A DNA stretch of 64,000 nt. Source: Undaria pinnatifida (taxonomy: Eukaryota > Sar > Phaeophyceae > Laminariales > Alariaceae). Made by a program: the position numbers and the translations under genes. The stretch lies in assembly GCA_012845835.1 (NCBI GenBank), contig JABAKD010000008.1, positions 12,715,001 to 12,779,000 of the forward strand, written 5' to 3'. Below the pieces are notes generated by a model that ran no database searches, had not been told where the DNA came from, and saw nothing but the letters and a program-made list of their open reading frames with translations. Of the stretch, positions 12,025 through 21,674 are shown piece by piece. Numbering within the stretch: position 1 is the first letter of the stretch; each line of letters begins with the position of its first letter.

Positions 12025-12480
12025 GTCGCGAATAGCTTCGCGAACGGCAGCGAGCGCCTCACCGAGAAAAGTTTCTCCTCTCCGGTTGTGTGGATCCTTG
12101 GCGCGGGGGTCGTCCGCCCGGAGACCTATACCCCACACTGGGTCTAGAGGACTGGCCTCTGCCAAAAGTTTGTTGCCAGTGCTCAAAAGGTGAAGCTTCA
12201 TGGTTGGGTTCTGCGTAAATTTGGCATAATTGCCAGATAACACGGCATTTTGCTTCTCCCTGTCCCAAACAGCGATGTCAAAGTTGCGCACGCCTCGACC
12301 AACGCGTTTGTGTGTGCTGGGGTCAGACGATGACATGATGAGCTTCACTGCGCGATGGTCTTTGAAAAGCCGAGCCTTTTCGGCCACCATAAACTGCTCC
12401 GCGCAAGAATATGAGACGTCGTCCGACGGCAAACGATGAAGGAGACCACTGCGAGAAAAAGGACGGCGGTTGCCAGATCA
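12025..12480 (-). pseudogene. NADAR (YbiA/DUF1768-like) domain inside the chromovirus
   Basis: The minus-strand frame that enters at 12432 contains VSYSCAEQFMVAEKARLF, RVGRGVRNFD, VWDREKQNAVLSGNYAKF and NPTMKLHLLSTGNKLL. AEASPLDPVWGIG follows, and NRRGETFLGEALAAVREAI closes it. Blocks, order and spacing match the NADAR family: an aromatic-xxxEQ-xxxxKA helix, GR, W...R...M/N..A...KF.QN, LL.TG...L.E.SP.D..WG.G and LG..L..VRE. The family's opening strand, (F)FSxxxPSPF, is present in another frame at about 12440-12475 as FFSQWSPSSF, so a one-base frameshift breaks the domain near 12432. Known NADAR proteins act on N-glycosidic bonds of ADP-ribose or riboflavin-pathway derivatives. A role in the retroelement is unknown. 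It lies between gag and protease. Confidence 0.85.
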
Positions 12481-12679
12481 ACACTTGTATTCTAGGGAAG
12501 GGTCAAAAGTCGACGGTGCCAACCCGTCGGAGGTCGTGTTATGCATATGAGCCTGTAATGTCCCCGTCTGAGAACACCAGTCGACCCGGCCCCGGGAGCA
12601 CGGCGCGAGCCCGAACCCACGGGTGGTCGCGTCGTGGCCTTGTCGCTCTTTGGCGTAGAATCGCAAGAAACTGTTCTCA

Positions 12680-13947
12680 CTGCGCCCGAAGGGGCAGGGG
12701 GCTCAGAGCTGTTACTGCTTGGCGAGAGGCGCGATTCTTCTGTATCAAGCTGGAGGCCGTGGCGTCACCACTGGCCCGTTGCGCAGTGTCGGGTCTCGAT
12801 CCTGTGCCACTGGGGCAGACGTAGCCTGGTGCACGTGGGTTAGAGCGTGCCTAAATACAGAGCAGGGCCCGTAGACCCTGTGGGCGTCTTCGAGATCGGA
12901 GCTCGGGCAGGTGGAAATAAATTCCTCGACCGAGGGGGTTCGTTCTCGTTAGCCCTCTTGGAGGAGAGAGAGACGAGGTAGCTAAGCTTGTCGGCTCCTC
13001 CTTGATGGGAAAAAGGATAGAGCGCCCCTACTATCGCGATGAAACACCGGGTCGACTCTCGTAAAAGATCTCGGTGTATTTGGGTTGACTTTCCCACACC
13101 TCACACCAACCGCCACTTCACGGTCAGGAAGAAGTGGAGACGAATCCGCTCGCGTATGAGGGCGACGCGTCGTCGCCGCAGCCTTGTTGCTGCTCGACGC
13201 GTGCCTGGGGGGAGCGTGCTAGGTGCAGGCTCCTGTGTCATGGTTGAGGGGGGCAGCTTTAAAGGCGCGTGCCCCCATTGTCGAGTTTGAGCCATGGCAG
13301 TGGTTGTCGGCGCTGAGAGCGCAGGTTCCCGTTGCCGAACTCGGACCATGATCGAGGGGGGCGTCGCTGTGAGCGCGCACTCCCTTCGTAGGAAATGTAA
13401 CCTGGCTGGGGGGGGGTAAGCTGGGAGCGCGGATCATCACCGCCCGTACTACGAAGTGAATATTGTCAGCAGGTGGCGTAGGAGCCCGTGGGCTCTTAAC
13501 AGAAATAATTTGTGCCGCGCCACGTATAAGGCGAACGACAGGCACTCGAGCATCTTGCGAAACCTAAGGAGGTGTCCCCGACAGTGCCGTCGGCGTACGG
13601 GTCGGGTGTGCCGTACCGCCGTTGCGCTATCAGTTGCCGGTGCGAAAGGTACCTGGTTGGCGCGCGTTGGGGTTTCCGCTCGGATTGTGGGTTGACCCGA
13701 AGCGCTTCCCCGGAGCAGACGCGGAAGCCGAGGAGGCTGGCGAGGGTGGAACAGCACCATATTGACCGGGCGTGTATGTGCTGTTGTGGTTACCGCTGTG
13801 GCTGTTTGTCTGTCCCTGGTACTGTGGGCACCCTCGTGATTGGTTTGAACGATTTCGGCGATTTTTGTTGGACGTTTGCGAGCGAGAAGACCTTCCGTCG
13901 CGGCGGTAGCTAACCATACGTGCTTGCCACCGTCGGAAAACGTCCAT
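12680..13947 (-). pseudogene. Probable chromovirus gag region, heavily decayed
   Basis: This is where gag should be, upstream of the NADAR and protease parts. Several overlapping minus-strand frames are basic or Ser/Pro-rich. The one at 13947-13630 has MDVFRRWQARM, a run of Arg, Ser and Asn residues, then TYTPGQYGAVPPSPASS, like a gag C-terminal basic tail. I cannot recognise a capsid fold or a CCHC knuckle. The call rests mainly on position. Confidence 0.4.
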
Positions 13948-13956
13948 TTGTTAAAT

Positions 13957-14533
13957 AATTAGTGGGGTATTAGTCCGTTTGACCACTTGTAAAAGGTTAA
14001 CCAATAGCTTGACCAAACTGAGCCTGATAACACTCTCCCGCCCCATGAAACGGCGGGATAGCAGGTCGGCCGGACATACCGGCGGACCTGTCAATACATC
14101 CAAGCCGTTTCATTTCCTGGGTATACCGGGGAGAGTATTTTTCAAGTCCGACATATGGGGAAAGTCTGAAAAAGTTTATTATGGTGGATGTGGGATTTGA
14201 ACCCACGACCCAAAAAACCCATGGTCGTCCGACGACGCCATTTGCTAAGGAATTAGTGGGGTATTAGTCCGTTTGACCAAGGTAAACCAATAGCTTAACC
14301 AAACTAAGCCTTATAACACTCTCCCCCCCTGAAACGGCGCGATAGCAGGTCGGCCGGATATACGGGCGGACCTGTCAATTATCCAAGCGGTTTCATTTCC
14401 TGGGTATACCGGGGAGAGTATTTTTCATGTTCGACATGGGGCAAGTCTGAAAAAGAGGAGTATGGTGGATGTGGGATTTGAACCCACGACCCAAAAAGAC
14501 CATTGTCCTGCCGACGACGCCATTTGTAAGGTT
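13957..14533 (-). repeat. Two tandem 294-bp tRNA-like (SINE-type) units
   Basis: aattagtggggtattagtcc starts at 13957 and at 14251, a 294-bp period. On the minus strand each unit holds a tRNA-like part. It has a box A-like TTAGCAAATGGC, then a box B GGGTTCAAATCCCAC with a perfect GTGGG/CCCAC T-stem, then ATCCACCA. No 5' acceptor strand (GGTGGAT) pairs with ATCCACC, so it is not a functional tRNA gene. The rest of the unit (tttttcagacttt, ggtatacccagg, gccgtttca, cggactaatacccc) is shared with 24225-25190 and 26270-26497. Confidence 0.75.
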
Positions 14534-14795
14534 GTAGGGGGGGGACACAGAGTGCCCCCTGCAGGCCTGCCAATTGAGCAGATCCTTGGAGAGTACTCAC
14601 TTTCTTTTCCTTCGTAGAGACGTTGCTTTATGCAATTCCACCAGAGCCTCGGATAGCTTCTGAGATCGGAGGCACGCGCCTCCGATCTATTTCCTAACTT
14701 TCCCGAATATAAAACGCCAACCCACCCATACGAACCCCATCCAAATGATCTCAATTCGGAAAATTACAGGCCTTTCGAGGCCGTATCTAAACAAG
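14534..14795 (-). repeat. Dispersed repeat family 2 (partner 39412-39680, opposite strand)
   Basis: The minus strand reads gatacggcctcgaaaggcctg, aattgagatcatttggatgg, cccgaatat/ttcgggaaagttagg, a short hairpin gatcggaggc/gcctccgatc, acgtctctacgaaggaaaag, gagtactctcc and tgctcaattggcag, ending in cctgcagggggcactctgtg. The same series runs forward at 39412-39680. The tgctcaattggcag block resembles a tRNA D-arm. I infer a SINE-like element. Confidence 0.6.
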
Positions 14796-14935
14796 GTTGT
14801 TGTTGTTGCTGTTGTTGTTGCTGTTTTCACATTAACTCGAATAATCAAGTCCGTGGTCACAGGACAGGCTCCAGTCACTCTGGAGGTGAGGAACACCCCA
14901 GGGGAAATGTACGTACGTACATGCATGGATAGACG
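14796..14935 (+). repeat. Dispersed repeat family 3, copy 1
   Basis: A gttgttgttgttgctgtt run is followed by tcacattaactcg, aataatcaagtccgtggtca, caggacaggctccagtcac and gaggaacaccccagg. The same order occurs at 50010-50120 (plus) and 49575-49682 (minus). Confidence 0.65.
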
Positions 14936-16190
14936 TGGGAAGCGCAGACATGACTAAAACGAGTCGATTACTGCACCAGAAAAAGCCACACATACATCAG
15001 CATTATTACGAGCGGCTGCGTCTCCGGTGGTATTGTACGAGTTCGGGCACATAGACATAGTTTGTACTCGTGCAAGTAATATAGGTACGAGTAATAGCGC
15101 ATACACTGTTACTCTATGACACACACGCATTTGTCTGAAATATGGCATGGGGAGGGTGTACCAAAAAACAGGGAATCGTTTTTCGACACAAAAAACAAGA
15201 GGGCAAACATCGTTCCTGTTGCTAAGCTGTGCGCCACGCAAAGGTCGTAGTAGTAGACGATATCCACGGAAGAAACCAGTGGCATGAATTCCGTCCCGAT
15301 ATTGCATCGGCAGGTGGTTATTTTCCCCGAGAAGACTCGTTGGAGAAGTACAACGGTGTGGAAGGCGTGCGTTGTTGTTGCTGTGGTGCCTGTCTCTGTT
15401 GCTGTTTTGGTCGCTTCCCGTCCATCAAATGGAAGCGGTTGTGTCGGTACGTAGCTGACGAACATTTTGTGTTTTTCTTCCTACTTGGCGTGCTCCTTGC
15501 TGCTGATTGCTGATTGATCATCTCCAGTGAGTTATAGAGCCGGTCGCCCCGGTGGTCTATAGTAGTTGCCCTCGAATATTACTAGCGTTGGTCCTTGAGT
15601 ACGATTCCCACCGTTGTAAGATTTGACTTTAGTTGCAGAAATGAGAACGCCTATTGTAGCAGCGTGTGCGGGTAGGCGAAATTCAACGCGAATCGACGAT
15701 GGAAGAAAACGCTGAATTGTTCTCGCGATAAAAATCAAGGCATGTATACCGAAGTGGCGAGGGGGGAGTAGGGCCCGCTATGTGACCCCGGATCTGAGTT
15801 TTATTACTGTGAGGGAGGGCGAGAGTAGTGCGAGAATAATAAATGGGATGGGGAAAAAAAAGTAGAGTGGTTCTATTACTACATACAGTAGTACTGCTGC
15901 AATAATACGATACCCGAGCAAGTCGATCTCGGACTCGATCTGGACTGAATCATGCAATTGGTCCATGTGCAAGTTCTCTAATTACAGGCCAGCATGAGAT
16001 GATAGTAATTGAACTTGCTGAACTTCTTAGTGAGTAGTGGTTTCCTCTATCCACGAACCCCAGACGAGCTGATCAATCGAATACCCGGAAGTTGGGTTAC
16101 TCTGTGCAGGGCGGTATGGAGGCAGGGGGTCAAATGAAATATCCGCGTGCCGGGGTTGGGGCTTGGGGCATACGAATAAAAATTCAGCAG
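14936..16190. other. No recognisable gene
   Basis: Open frames are short and unmatched. A weak tRNA-like piece (gccggtcgccccggtgg through gagtacgattccca, 15538-15612) resembles the head of the SINE at 46850. Nothing else is supported. Confidence 0.4.
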
Positions 16191-16199
16191 TGCGAATTG

Positions 16200-16734
16200 C
16201 CCGATTTTTTTATACCTTGAAGGGTTTCTGAAACGGGGGTTGGACCCTATTCTGTGGTGCTGGCGTTGTATACGAACTTCAGCTAGCTAGGTATTAGGGT
16301 CAGGTGTGGTGTCGATCCGGGAGAAGTCGGTTTTCGTCCCCGGTTTGTTGGAGATGATGGGGTATGGAAGGATTTCTGGAACGGGGATGGAGCTCTATCT
16401 TCATCGGGTGCGTCGAAACACCCCCCCCCATTGGCTTGCCTATATCCTCCCCGGGTGCCCCTGGCTCTACAAGCTGCACAGCCAATCAACGATATGCCAA
16501 TGTGCGTAATAGATGATTGTCACATCATCATGCGGGGCTGTGTCGACCCGCGGGAGAAATCGGTTATCGTCCCCGGTTTGTCAGGATTTCTGAAACGGGC
16601 ATGGGACTCTATCCTCCCGTGGTGGCACTGCTCTTATGTCCCAGCCCCAGCCAATCGGCGGTAAGCCAATCTGGTTGGGGTTTCACGCCGTCCGGGGCGG
16701 TGTCGACACGGGAGGTCATCGTTAATATTCCCGC
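16200..16734 (+). repeat. CCAAT-rich minisatellite of about 180 bp, left part
   Basis: Degenerate units contain cgtccccggttt, tttctgaaacggggatggg, ctctatcctcc, ccagccaatc, gattggggttt and gcggtgtcgacccg. Copies begin near 16335, 16570 and 16700, and the array continues at 22174-22690. Element C is inserted into it at CCCGC. Confidence 0.7.
16730..16734 (+). repeat. Target-site duplication CCCGC (left) of element C
   Basis: CCCGC directly precedes the LTR start TGTGGAGTAGG. The same 5 bases follow the right LTR at 22174-22178. Confidence 0.9.
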
Positions 16735-17233
16735 TGTGGAGTAGGTTGGTACGTGTGGCGCCCCGGTGGTGGTGTAGGTGGAGGAGAAAGGTGGTGTAAT
16801 AGCCGGTGATCGGTAAACTACAAACTACTAACTAAGGCGGGTGTGATAACCCGATTTACGTGTGTGGTGAAGCGTGATAGCTCAGGTGTGATAACCCGGA
16901 AATGGAACTCGGTGCTGTGGCGTGATAGCCGGGATGTAAATACACAGGCGTGGTAGCCGTGCAGTGGTGAAGGCGTGATAGCCCTTGCAATATAGATGGG
17001 TCGTGGTAGCCCTTGGCGTGGTAGCCGTAGAAGAGACACAGAGAAGACACAAGATAGAGGCAAAAATAGAGTCGAAAAATAGAGTGATATTATTCGGGCA
17101 CATAAAAACCCACAACACAAAATCCCGTTGTGGAGATCCATCCCACACATATACGAAACCCCCAAAATTCTCCGATCCATCTTTTCGACGGATTCTCGTT
17201 TGCAATCTGACAATGGAGTGAGTACGTTCAACA
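16735..17233 (-). mobile_element. 3' LTR of element C (499 bp)
   Basis: On the plus strand it runs TGTGGAGTAGG to CGTTCAACA. It contains many 'cgtgatagcc/tgtgataaccc' short repeats (16840-17030). The adjacent interior reads, on the minus strand, agtaggggggc, a polypurine tract next to the LTR at 17234-17244. Confidence 0.92.
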
Positions 17234-17544
17234 GCCCCCCTACTCGCAACATTGTCATGATTTATCCAGACTACCTTTTTAAAACGTACATCCCCAGATA
17301 CTAAAATGCTGCAGAGTTTTTCTTTACTCAAGTCCAGACAACAAAAAAATGTTGCATTTGCAAAAACATTCAAATCCGTTCTCATCACATCCATGGCCAT
17401 TAAAACTCAAACACTATTCAGTATTTTCCATCGATCAATTTGAATGCAAGTCCTTGAACCCTCATAAAGATACATCAGAAAACAAAACAAAGAAACATGT
17501 AAGAAATAGAAAGTCAGAAAATCAAACACTATCCGAGAGAGAAA

Positions 17545-18177
17545 TCACGTCAAATTCATCACTATCCCCCGGTGAAATTCAAACTCCCTCTCAGGTAACG
17601 CCTTGGTGAGGAAGTCAGCATGCTGGCACTGCGACGCTACGTGGATAATTTCGACCTCCTTCCTTTCTACCAGTTCCCTCAAAAAGTGATGCCTCACGTG
17701 AATGTGCTTCGATTTCGAGTTCGAAATCGGGTGCTTTGCGATTTGGATGGCACCCTCGTTATCCTCATACATGGCAATACACGGCATCCTTGCCTTCGGC
17801 AACATAAAACACCAACCCTGCCGCAAAAATAAAATCTCCTTCCCCATGTCCGACATAGCCACATACTCCACCTGAGTAGTCGAGAGAGTCACACACTTCT
17901 GCGTCTTGGAGTACCACGAAACAGGCCCCCCCGCACACATCACTACCCCCCCCGACACGCTTCTCCTGTCCGTACTGCGCGAAGCATAGTCGGCATCTAC
18001 GAACGAAATCAAACTAATCCCCGTCAACGTCCCCTTTTGAAAGGAAATCCCAAAATAACTCGTCCTCATTGCATACCCTAGTATACTACGTACCGCTTTC
18101 CAGTGGATCAGCTTCGGCGCACTGCAATGCTTTACTACTGCCCTCACTGAATTCGCGATATTCGGCCTGGTCAACAA
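17545..18177 (-). pseudogene. Element C RNase H and RT C-terminal tail
   Basis: 210-codon minus frame. LTRPNIANSVRAVVKH is the end of Copia RT, followed by RNase H motifs VDADYASRSTDRRSVSGG, SWYSKTQKCVTLSTTQVEY, MYEDNEGAIQIA and HPISNSKSKHIHVRHHFLR, ending HADFLTKALPE. Upstream to about 18440, other frames carry SLGELKW-stop-SGCYYERDR and TISQQTYTEELGEKYG, then PFRELIGALLYIA. These are the expected RT thumb motifs, here split by a TAA and frameshifts. The RT catalytic YVDD region is missing. Confidence 0.88.
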
Positions 18178-18597
18178 GGCAATCTACAAAAGCGCACCGA
18201 TCAACTCTCGGAAAGGAAACAGAAGATTCGGCTCGTCAACATCAAAATCCCAAAGCCTCCAAGTTGTAAGAAATCGGGATAGCGTTGCCCCATTCCACAC
18301 CATACTTCTCTCCCAATTCTTCCGTGTACGTCTGTTGCGAAATAGTCAACCTCCTTGCCTCCCTGTCTCTCTCGTAATAGCAACCCGATTACCACTTGAG
18401 CTCACCCAACGACTTAACTGGAACGAAAGCGGCACTCCCCGCCCCGACGGCCCAAGCGAACAAAAGCTACCCCCGCTCTCCTCCCCGTCCGAGGTATCGT
18501 ATGGCGGTGCACCTTTGCTCTCCTCCACGCCCCCCGACCCCGCATGCTGCTTGCCTCCGCCCCCCAGCTCACCAGATCCGTGCCCCTGCAGGAGCAC

Positions 18598-21297
18598 TCA
18601 TTTCGCGTTCAGGGCCCGCCGGTTGGCCAGCAGCGACAACAGCACATCCTCCCCCGCATGAGATAGGAGCCTCACCCCGTGGTCGAACGACGTAGCCTCC
18701 GGCAGCGGCGTAGAGACCGCTTCTTCCGGCACGCCTGAAAGCTGACGGCCCTCCGACCTGGTCCTTCCCGGCACGCGCTCGTCGCCCCTCTCGCCCAGCA
18801 TCCTCGTTGTATGGGGGGTGAGCGGCGAAGAATATCCTGCGGCGACCGGCGGCGGCTGCCTCCTTCTGTACGTCCGCGGGGCCGGTGTCGCCGCCGGTGA
18901 TGGTGATGACGATGTCGTCGAGCCGGCGTCCTCGATGGAAGAGGGAGACCACTCCGGCATCGGCGAACATGCGGCAGGCGGTGTGAGAGCGCTGGGCGAG
19001 TGCGCAGGCGGCGGACCGGCAACAGCGGGCGAAATAGCAGCCGGTCCGGGCGGCGGCGAGGTGTGAGCGCTGGGTGAATGCGCGGACGGCGGTGATGACG
19101 ATCGCAGCGGTGGTGGCGGCCAGGTGGCTGCTGCAGGCGGTGTACCTGCAGTAGCAGGCGGGTTCGAGCAAGTAGTGTGAGCGCTGGGTGAGTGCGCGGG
19201 CGGCGGACCGGCAGCGACGGGCGGCATAGCAGTCGGTCCGGGCGGCGGCGATGTGTGAGCGCTGGATGAGTGCGCGGGCGGCGGACCGGCAGCGGCGGGC
19301 GGCATAGCAGTCGGTCCGGGTGGCGGCGAGGTGTGAGCGCTGGGTGAGTGCGCGGGCAGCGGACCGGCAGCGGCGGGCGGCAGAGCAGTCGGTCCGGGTG
19401 GCGGCGAGGTGTGAGCGCTGGGTGAGTGCGCGGGCGGCGGACCGGCAGCGGAGGGCGGCATAGCAGTCGGTCCGGGTGGCGGCGAGGTGTGAGCGCTGGG
19501 TGAGTGCGCGGGCAGCGGACCGGCAGCGGCGGGCGGCATAGCAGTCGGTCCGGGCGGCGGCGAGGTGTGAGCGCTGGGTGAGTGCGCGGGCGGCGGACCG
19601 GCAGCGGAGGGCGGCATAGCAGTCAGTCCGGGTGGCGGCGAGGTGTGAGCGCTGGGTGAGTGCGCGGGCAGCGGACCGGCAGCGGCGGGCGGCGTCGAGG
19701 CAATCTCGAATGACACCCCCGGGGGCGTGGGCGGTGCTGGCGTGGAAGGGGCAGCACTGAATCCCCCCCCCCCGACTGTGGCAGCGGCGCCCATGTAGCG
19801 TTGAGTCGGGTGGTGTAGAGGGAGTCGTTCGCCGATCCCCGAATGAAGCGGAGCCTTCCCGCCTATTTTCACACTACGTGCGACGAAGAGCTGCAGGGGA
19901 GCTCCGCTGGCTTGAGCTGCGCCGGGAGCCGGAGAAGAGAGAGTTGTAGTAGCAGAGGTAGACGTGGCAGGAGGCGTGCCCTCTTGCTGTTGTTGGAGCT
20001 GCTGCTGCTGCTCGGGGGTCCCCGACTCCGTCGTCGGTGGTGGTGACCAGTGCCCCGCTGCTGCCCCCCACCCCGAGTACCCCATGTATTCGTTCTCGTA
20101 GGGAACTTCTGCTGCAAAAGCGTGCCGCGGTGCGTTGGGAAATTTTCCAGGTGGCAAATTAGGCGAAAGATTCGGCGGCGAATTAGACGGAAAACCAGGC
20201 GGTGGCACCTGCCCGAATCCCTCGCCCCTGCCTCGACCGCGCCCGCCCGAAGGATGATGCCAGTTCTCGTGGCCACGTCCTCCGGGGTAGGTGTTCGCAT
20301 ATCCGCCAGGCCCGGGTCCGTGTCCTGACGGCGACGTTCTCTGCTGCTCCGGCGGGTGGCCCCGACTCCAACGCGCACCCGAGTCGTTTGAGTACGGTTG
20401 CTGTCGATATTTACCTTCCGCCCCGCGCCCTCCTCCGCGTCCGGCGTACGGCCCGAGTCCCCGCGACTGCAGGTATTCGTGGAAATCACCGTAGTATCTG
20501 TCGAATTCTCGACGCATGACGATGCATTCGGGGGTGTTGTGGCCTTGCCCCTCGCCGTGGAGCGCGCAGTAGGTGTACGTTCGGTCGCGCTCCCCATACC
20601 CCCGATCACCAGCATTCCTCCCACCCCGGTCGCCCCGACCTACGCCGGCTGCGGTCAGGGCATGCCTTGTCTCCTCTCTCTCTTCTCCTGATCTCCCATT
20701 GCGCTCCAGCTCGTGAGCAGCTCTCCTGAGCAAATCTTCCATGGTGCGACTCGAAAGATCGGGAAGGAGAAGCACGTGGTCACTACAGAGCTTAAAAGAT
20801 GGTAGCATTCTACGGGCAATATGTTTGCACATAGATGCGTCTGGTCGCTTATCTCCGTATGATTCCAGCTTCATCCTAATGGCCTTTGCCCTAACGTAAA
20901 ATGACATGATGCTCTCTCCCTCCTTCTGCCTCAGTTCGTTCCACTCATCCTCTACTATCTCCCTCTCATGTTCACTTTTGACAGCGTAGTGAGACTCAAA
21001 CACCCTCCACGCTTCTTGAGGTGACCCCGCAGCAAAAATCATTTCTTGGACTGGTTGGGCTGTGATTTTTGCGATAAGTTGTGACCATAGCTTGAGCGAC
21101 TTATCTACTCTCTCCTTCCCAAAGTAACTCCTGAGTCGTGACAGGTCTACATCCGGAACCCCCACTGGTATCGATTCTCCCCTCAATACGTCCATCAATC
21201 CTTCAGCCGAGACCCAGGAAAGAACAGAACCTCGGAAAACACGGAAAGCTGATCCAACACTTTGCCCGCTCTCAAACTTTCCAGACCAAGCAAGCAT
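18598..21297 (-). CDS. Element C gag-like protein fused to a Pro-rich repeat linker
   Basis: 899-codon open frame. Residues about 1-190 look like a Copia gag (UBN2 type): FRGSVLSWVSAEGLMDVL, LWSQLIAKITAQPVQEMI, AWRVFESHYAVKSEHERE and FYVRAKAIRMKLESYG. A knuckle-like YCALHGEGQGHNTPEC lies near residue 250, with C-H-H-C spacing rather than CCHC. A Gly/Arg/Gln-rich stretch follows. From about residue 560 a 26-residue Pro-rich repeat (PAHSPSAHTSPPPGPTAMPP) occurs about seven times, then a basic RTYRRRQPPPV patch. The repeat probably stems from an integrase-RT linker joined to gag by the internal deletion. A plausible N-terminal extension (MRRTDTRPSSGERLS, 21620-21300) is in another frame. Confidence 0.8.
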   Translation of the reverse strand: MLAWSGKFESGQSVGSAFRVFRGSVLSWVSAEGLMDVLRGESIPVGVPDVDLSRLRSYFGKERVDKSLKLWSQLIAKITAQPVQEMIFAAGSPQEAWRVFESHYAVKSEHEREIVEDEWNELRQKEGESIMSFYVRAKAIRMKLESYGDKRPDASMCKHIARRMLPSFKLCSDHVLLLPDLSSRTMEDLLRRAAHELERNGRSGEEREETRHALTAAGVGRGDRGGRNAGDRGYGERDRTYTYCALHGEGQGHNTPECIVMRREFDRYYGDFHEYLQSRGLGPYAGRGGGRGAEGKYRQQPYSNDSGARWSRGHPPEQQRTSPSGHGPGPGGYANTYPGGRGHENWHHPSGGRGRGRGEGFGQVPPPGFPSNSPPNLSPNLPPGKFPNAPRHAFAAEVPYENEYMGYSGWGAAAGHWSPPPTTESGTPEQQQQLQQQQEGTPPATSTSATTTLSSPAPGAAQASGAPLQLFVARSVKIGGKAPLHSGIGERLPLHHPTQRYMGAAATVGGGGFSAAPSTPAPPTPPGVSFEIASTPPAAAGPLPAHSPSAHTSPPPGLTAMPPSAAGPPPAHSPSAHTSPPPGPTAMPPAAAGPLPAHSPSAHTSPPPGPTAMPPSAAGPPPAHSPSAHTSPPPGPTALPPAAAGPLPAHSPSAHTSPPPGPTAMPPAAAGPPPAHSSSAHTSPPPGPTAMPPVAAGPPPAHSPSAHTTCSNPPATAGTPPAAATWPPPPLRSSSPPSAHSPSAHTSPPPGPAAISPAVAGPPPAHSPSALTPPAACSPMPEWSPSSIEDAGSTTSSSPSPAATPAPRTYRRRQPPPVAAGYSSPLTPHTTRMLGERGDERVPGRTRSEGRQLSGVPEEAVSTPLPEATSFDHGVRLLSHAGEDVLLSLLANRRALNAK
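19170..19720 (-). repeat. 78-bp coding minisatellite, about seven copies
   Basis: gtgtgagcgctgggtgagtg recurs every 78 bp (19178, 19256, 19334 and on to about 19646), with ggaccggcagcgg and gtcggtccgggtggcgg inside each unit. The period is a multiple of three and keeps the 899-codon frame open, giving a 26-residue Pro/Ala/Ser repeat on the minus strand. More diverged copies continue to about 19000. Confidence 0.9.
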
Positions 21298-21674
21298 TTA
21301 TTTTTCTGACGAATTTCTATGGGTCTAGACTCGTACGTGCCTGCTGTTGAGGCGGTTGGCCCTCTCTCGTTGGTCATCTGCAGTACTTGGCGAAGGGCGC
21401 TGGCTAGGTCCGCGATCATGTTCGATGAAGTTGCTGATGGAGCTGCCGCTGCTGTTGTTTCATGGTGTTGTTCATTGGCGGGGAAGGACTCGCGTCCGTC
21501 TCCTTCATGGTGTTGTGCATTGGCGGAGGAGGACTCGCGTCCCTCTCTCCCGTTGCCTACTCCGCCGGGAGGGGTGCTCAACCTTTCCCCCGACGAAGGT
21601 CTTGTGTCGGTTCTCCTCATTGGCGCTTAGCAACGCACAACCCACTCGTTCGTTGAAGATCGCACACGCTAGCG

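Larger units (their letters stand above)
9940..13956 (-). mobile_element. 5' half of a Ty3/gypsy chromovirus
   Basis: Minus-strand order is gag-like region (13947 to about 12680), NADAR domain (about 12480-12025), aspartic protease (about 11800-11350) and reverse transcriptase (10740-9940). The sequence stops dead at the Copia B LTR in the middle of the RT motif RALMG. The rest of the same gene resumes at 34563 on the plus strand. No 5' LTR is visible because a tRNA-like tandem repeat abuts the gag end at 13957. Every frame is broken. Confidence 0.9.

Noticed and set aside
14170-14245. A functional tRNA gene
   Set aside because: The T-arm and box B are good, but no 5' acceptor strand pairs with ATCCACC and the anticodon arm does not fold, in all copies.
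17349-17609. Plus-strand Lys/Asn-rich open frame as a host gene
   Set aside because: It lies within element C between its RNase H and 3' LTR and shows no domain. It is ordinary A-rich untranslated sequence.
19170-19720. A CRISPR array
   Set aside because: Units are 78 bp with no variable spacers, lie inside a retrotransposon open frame, and the DNA is eukaryotic.
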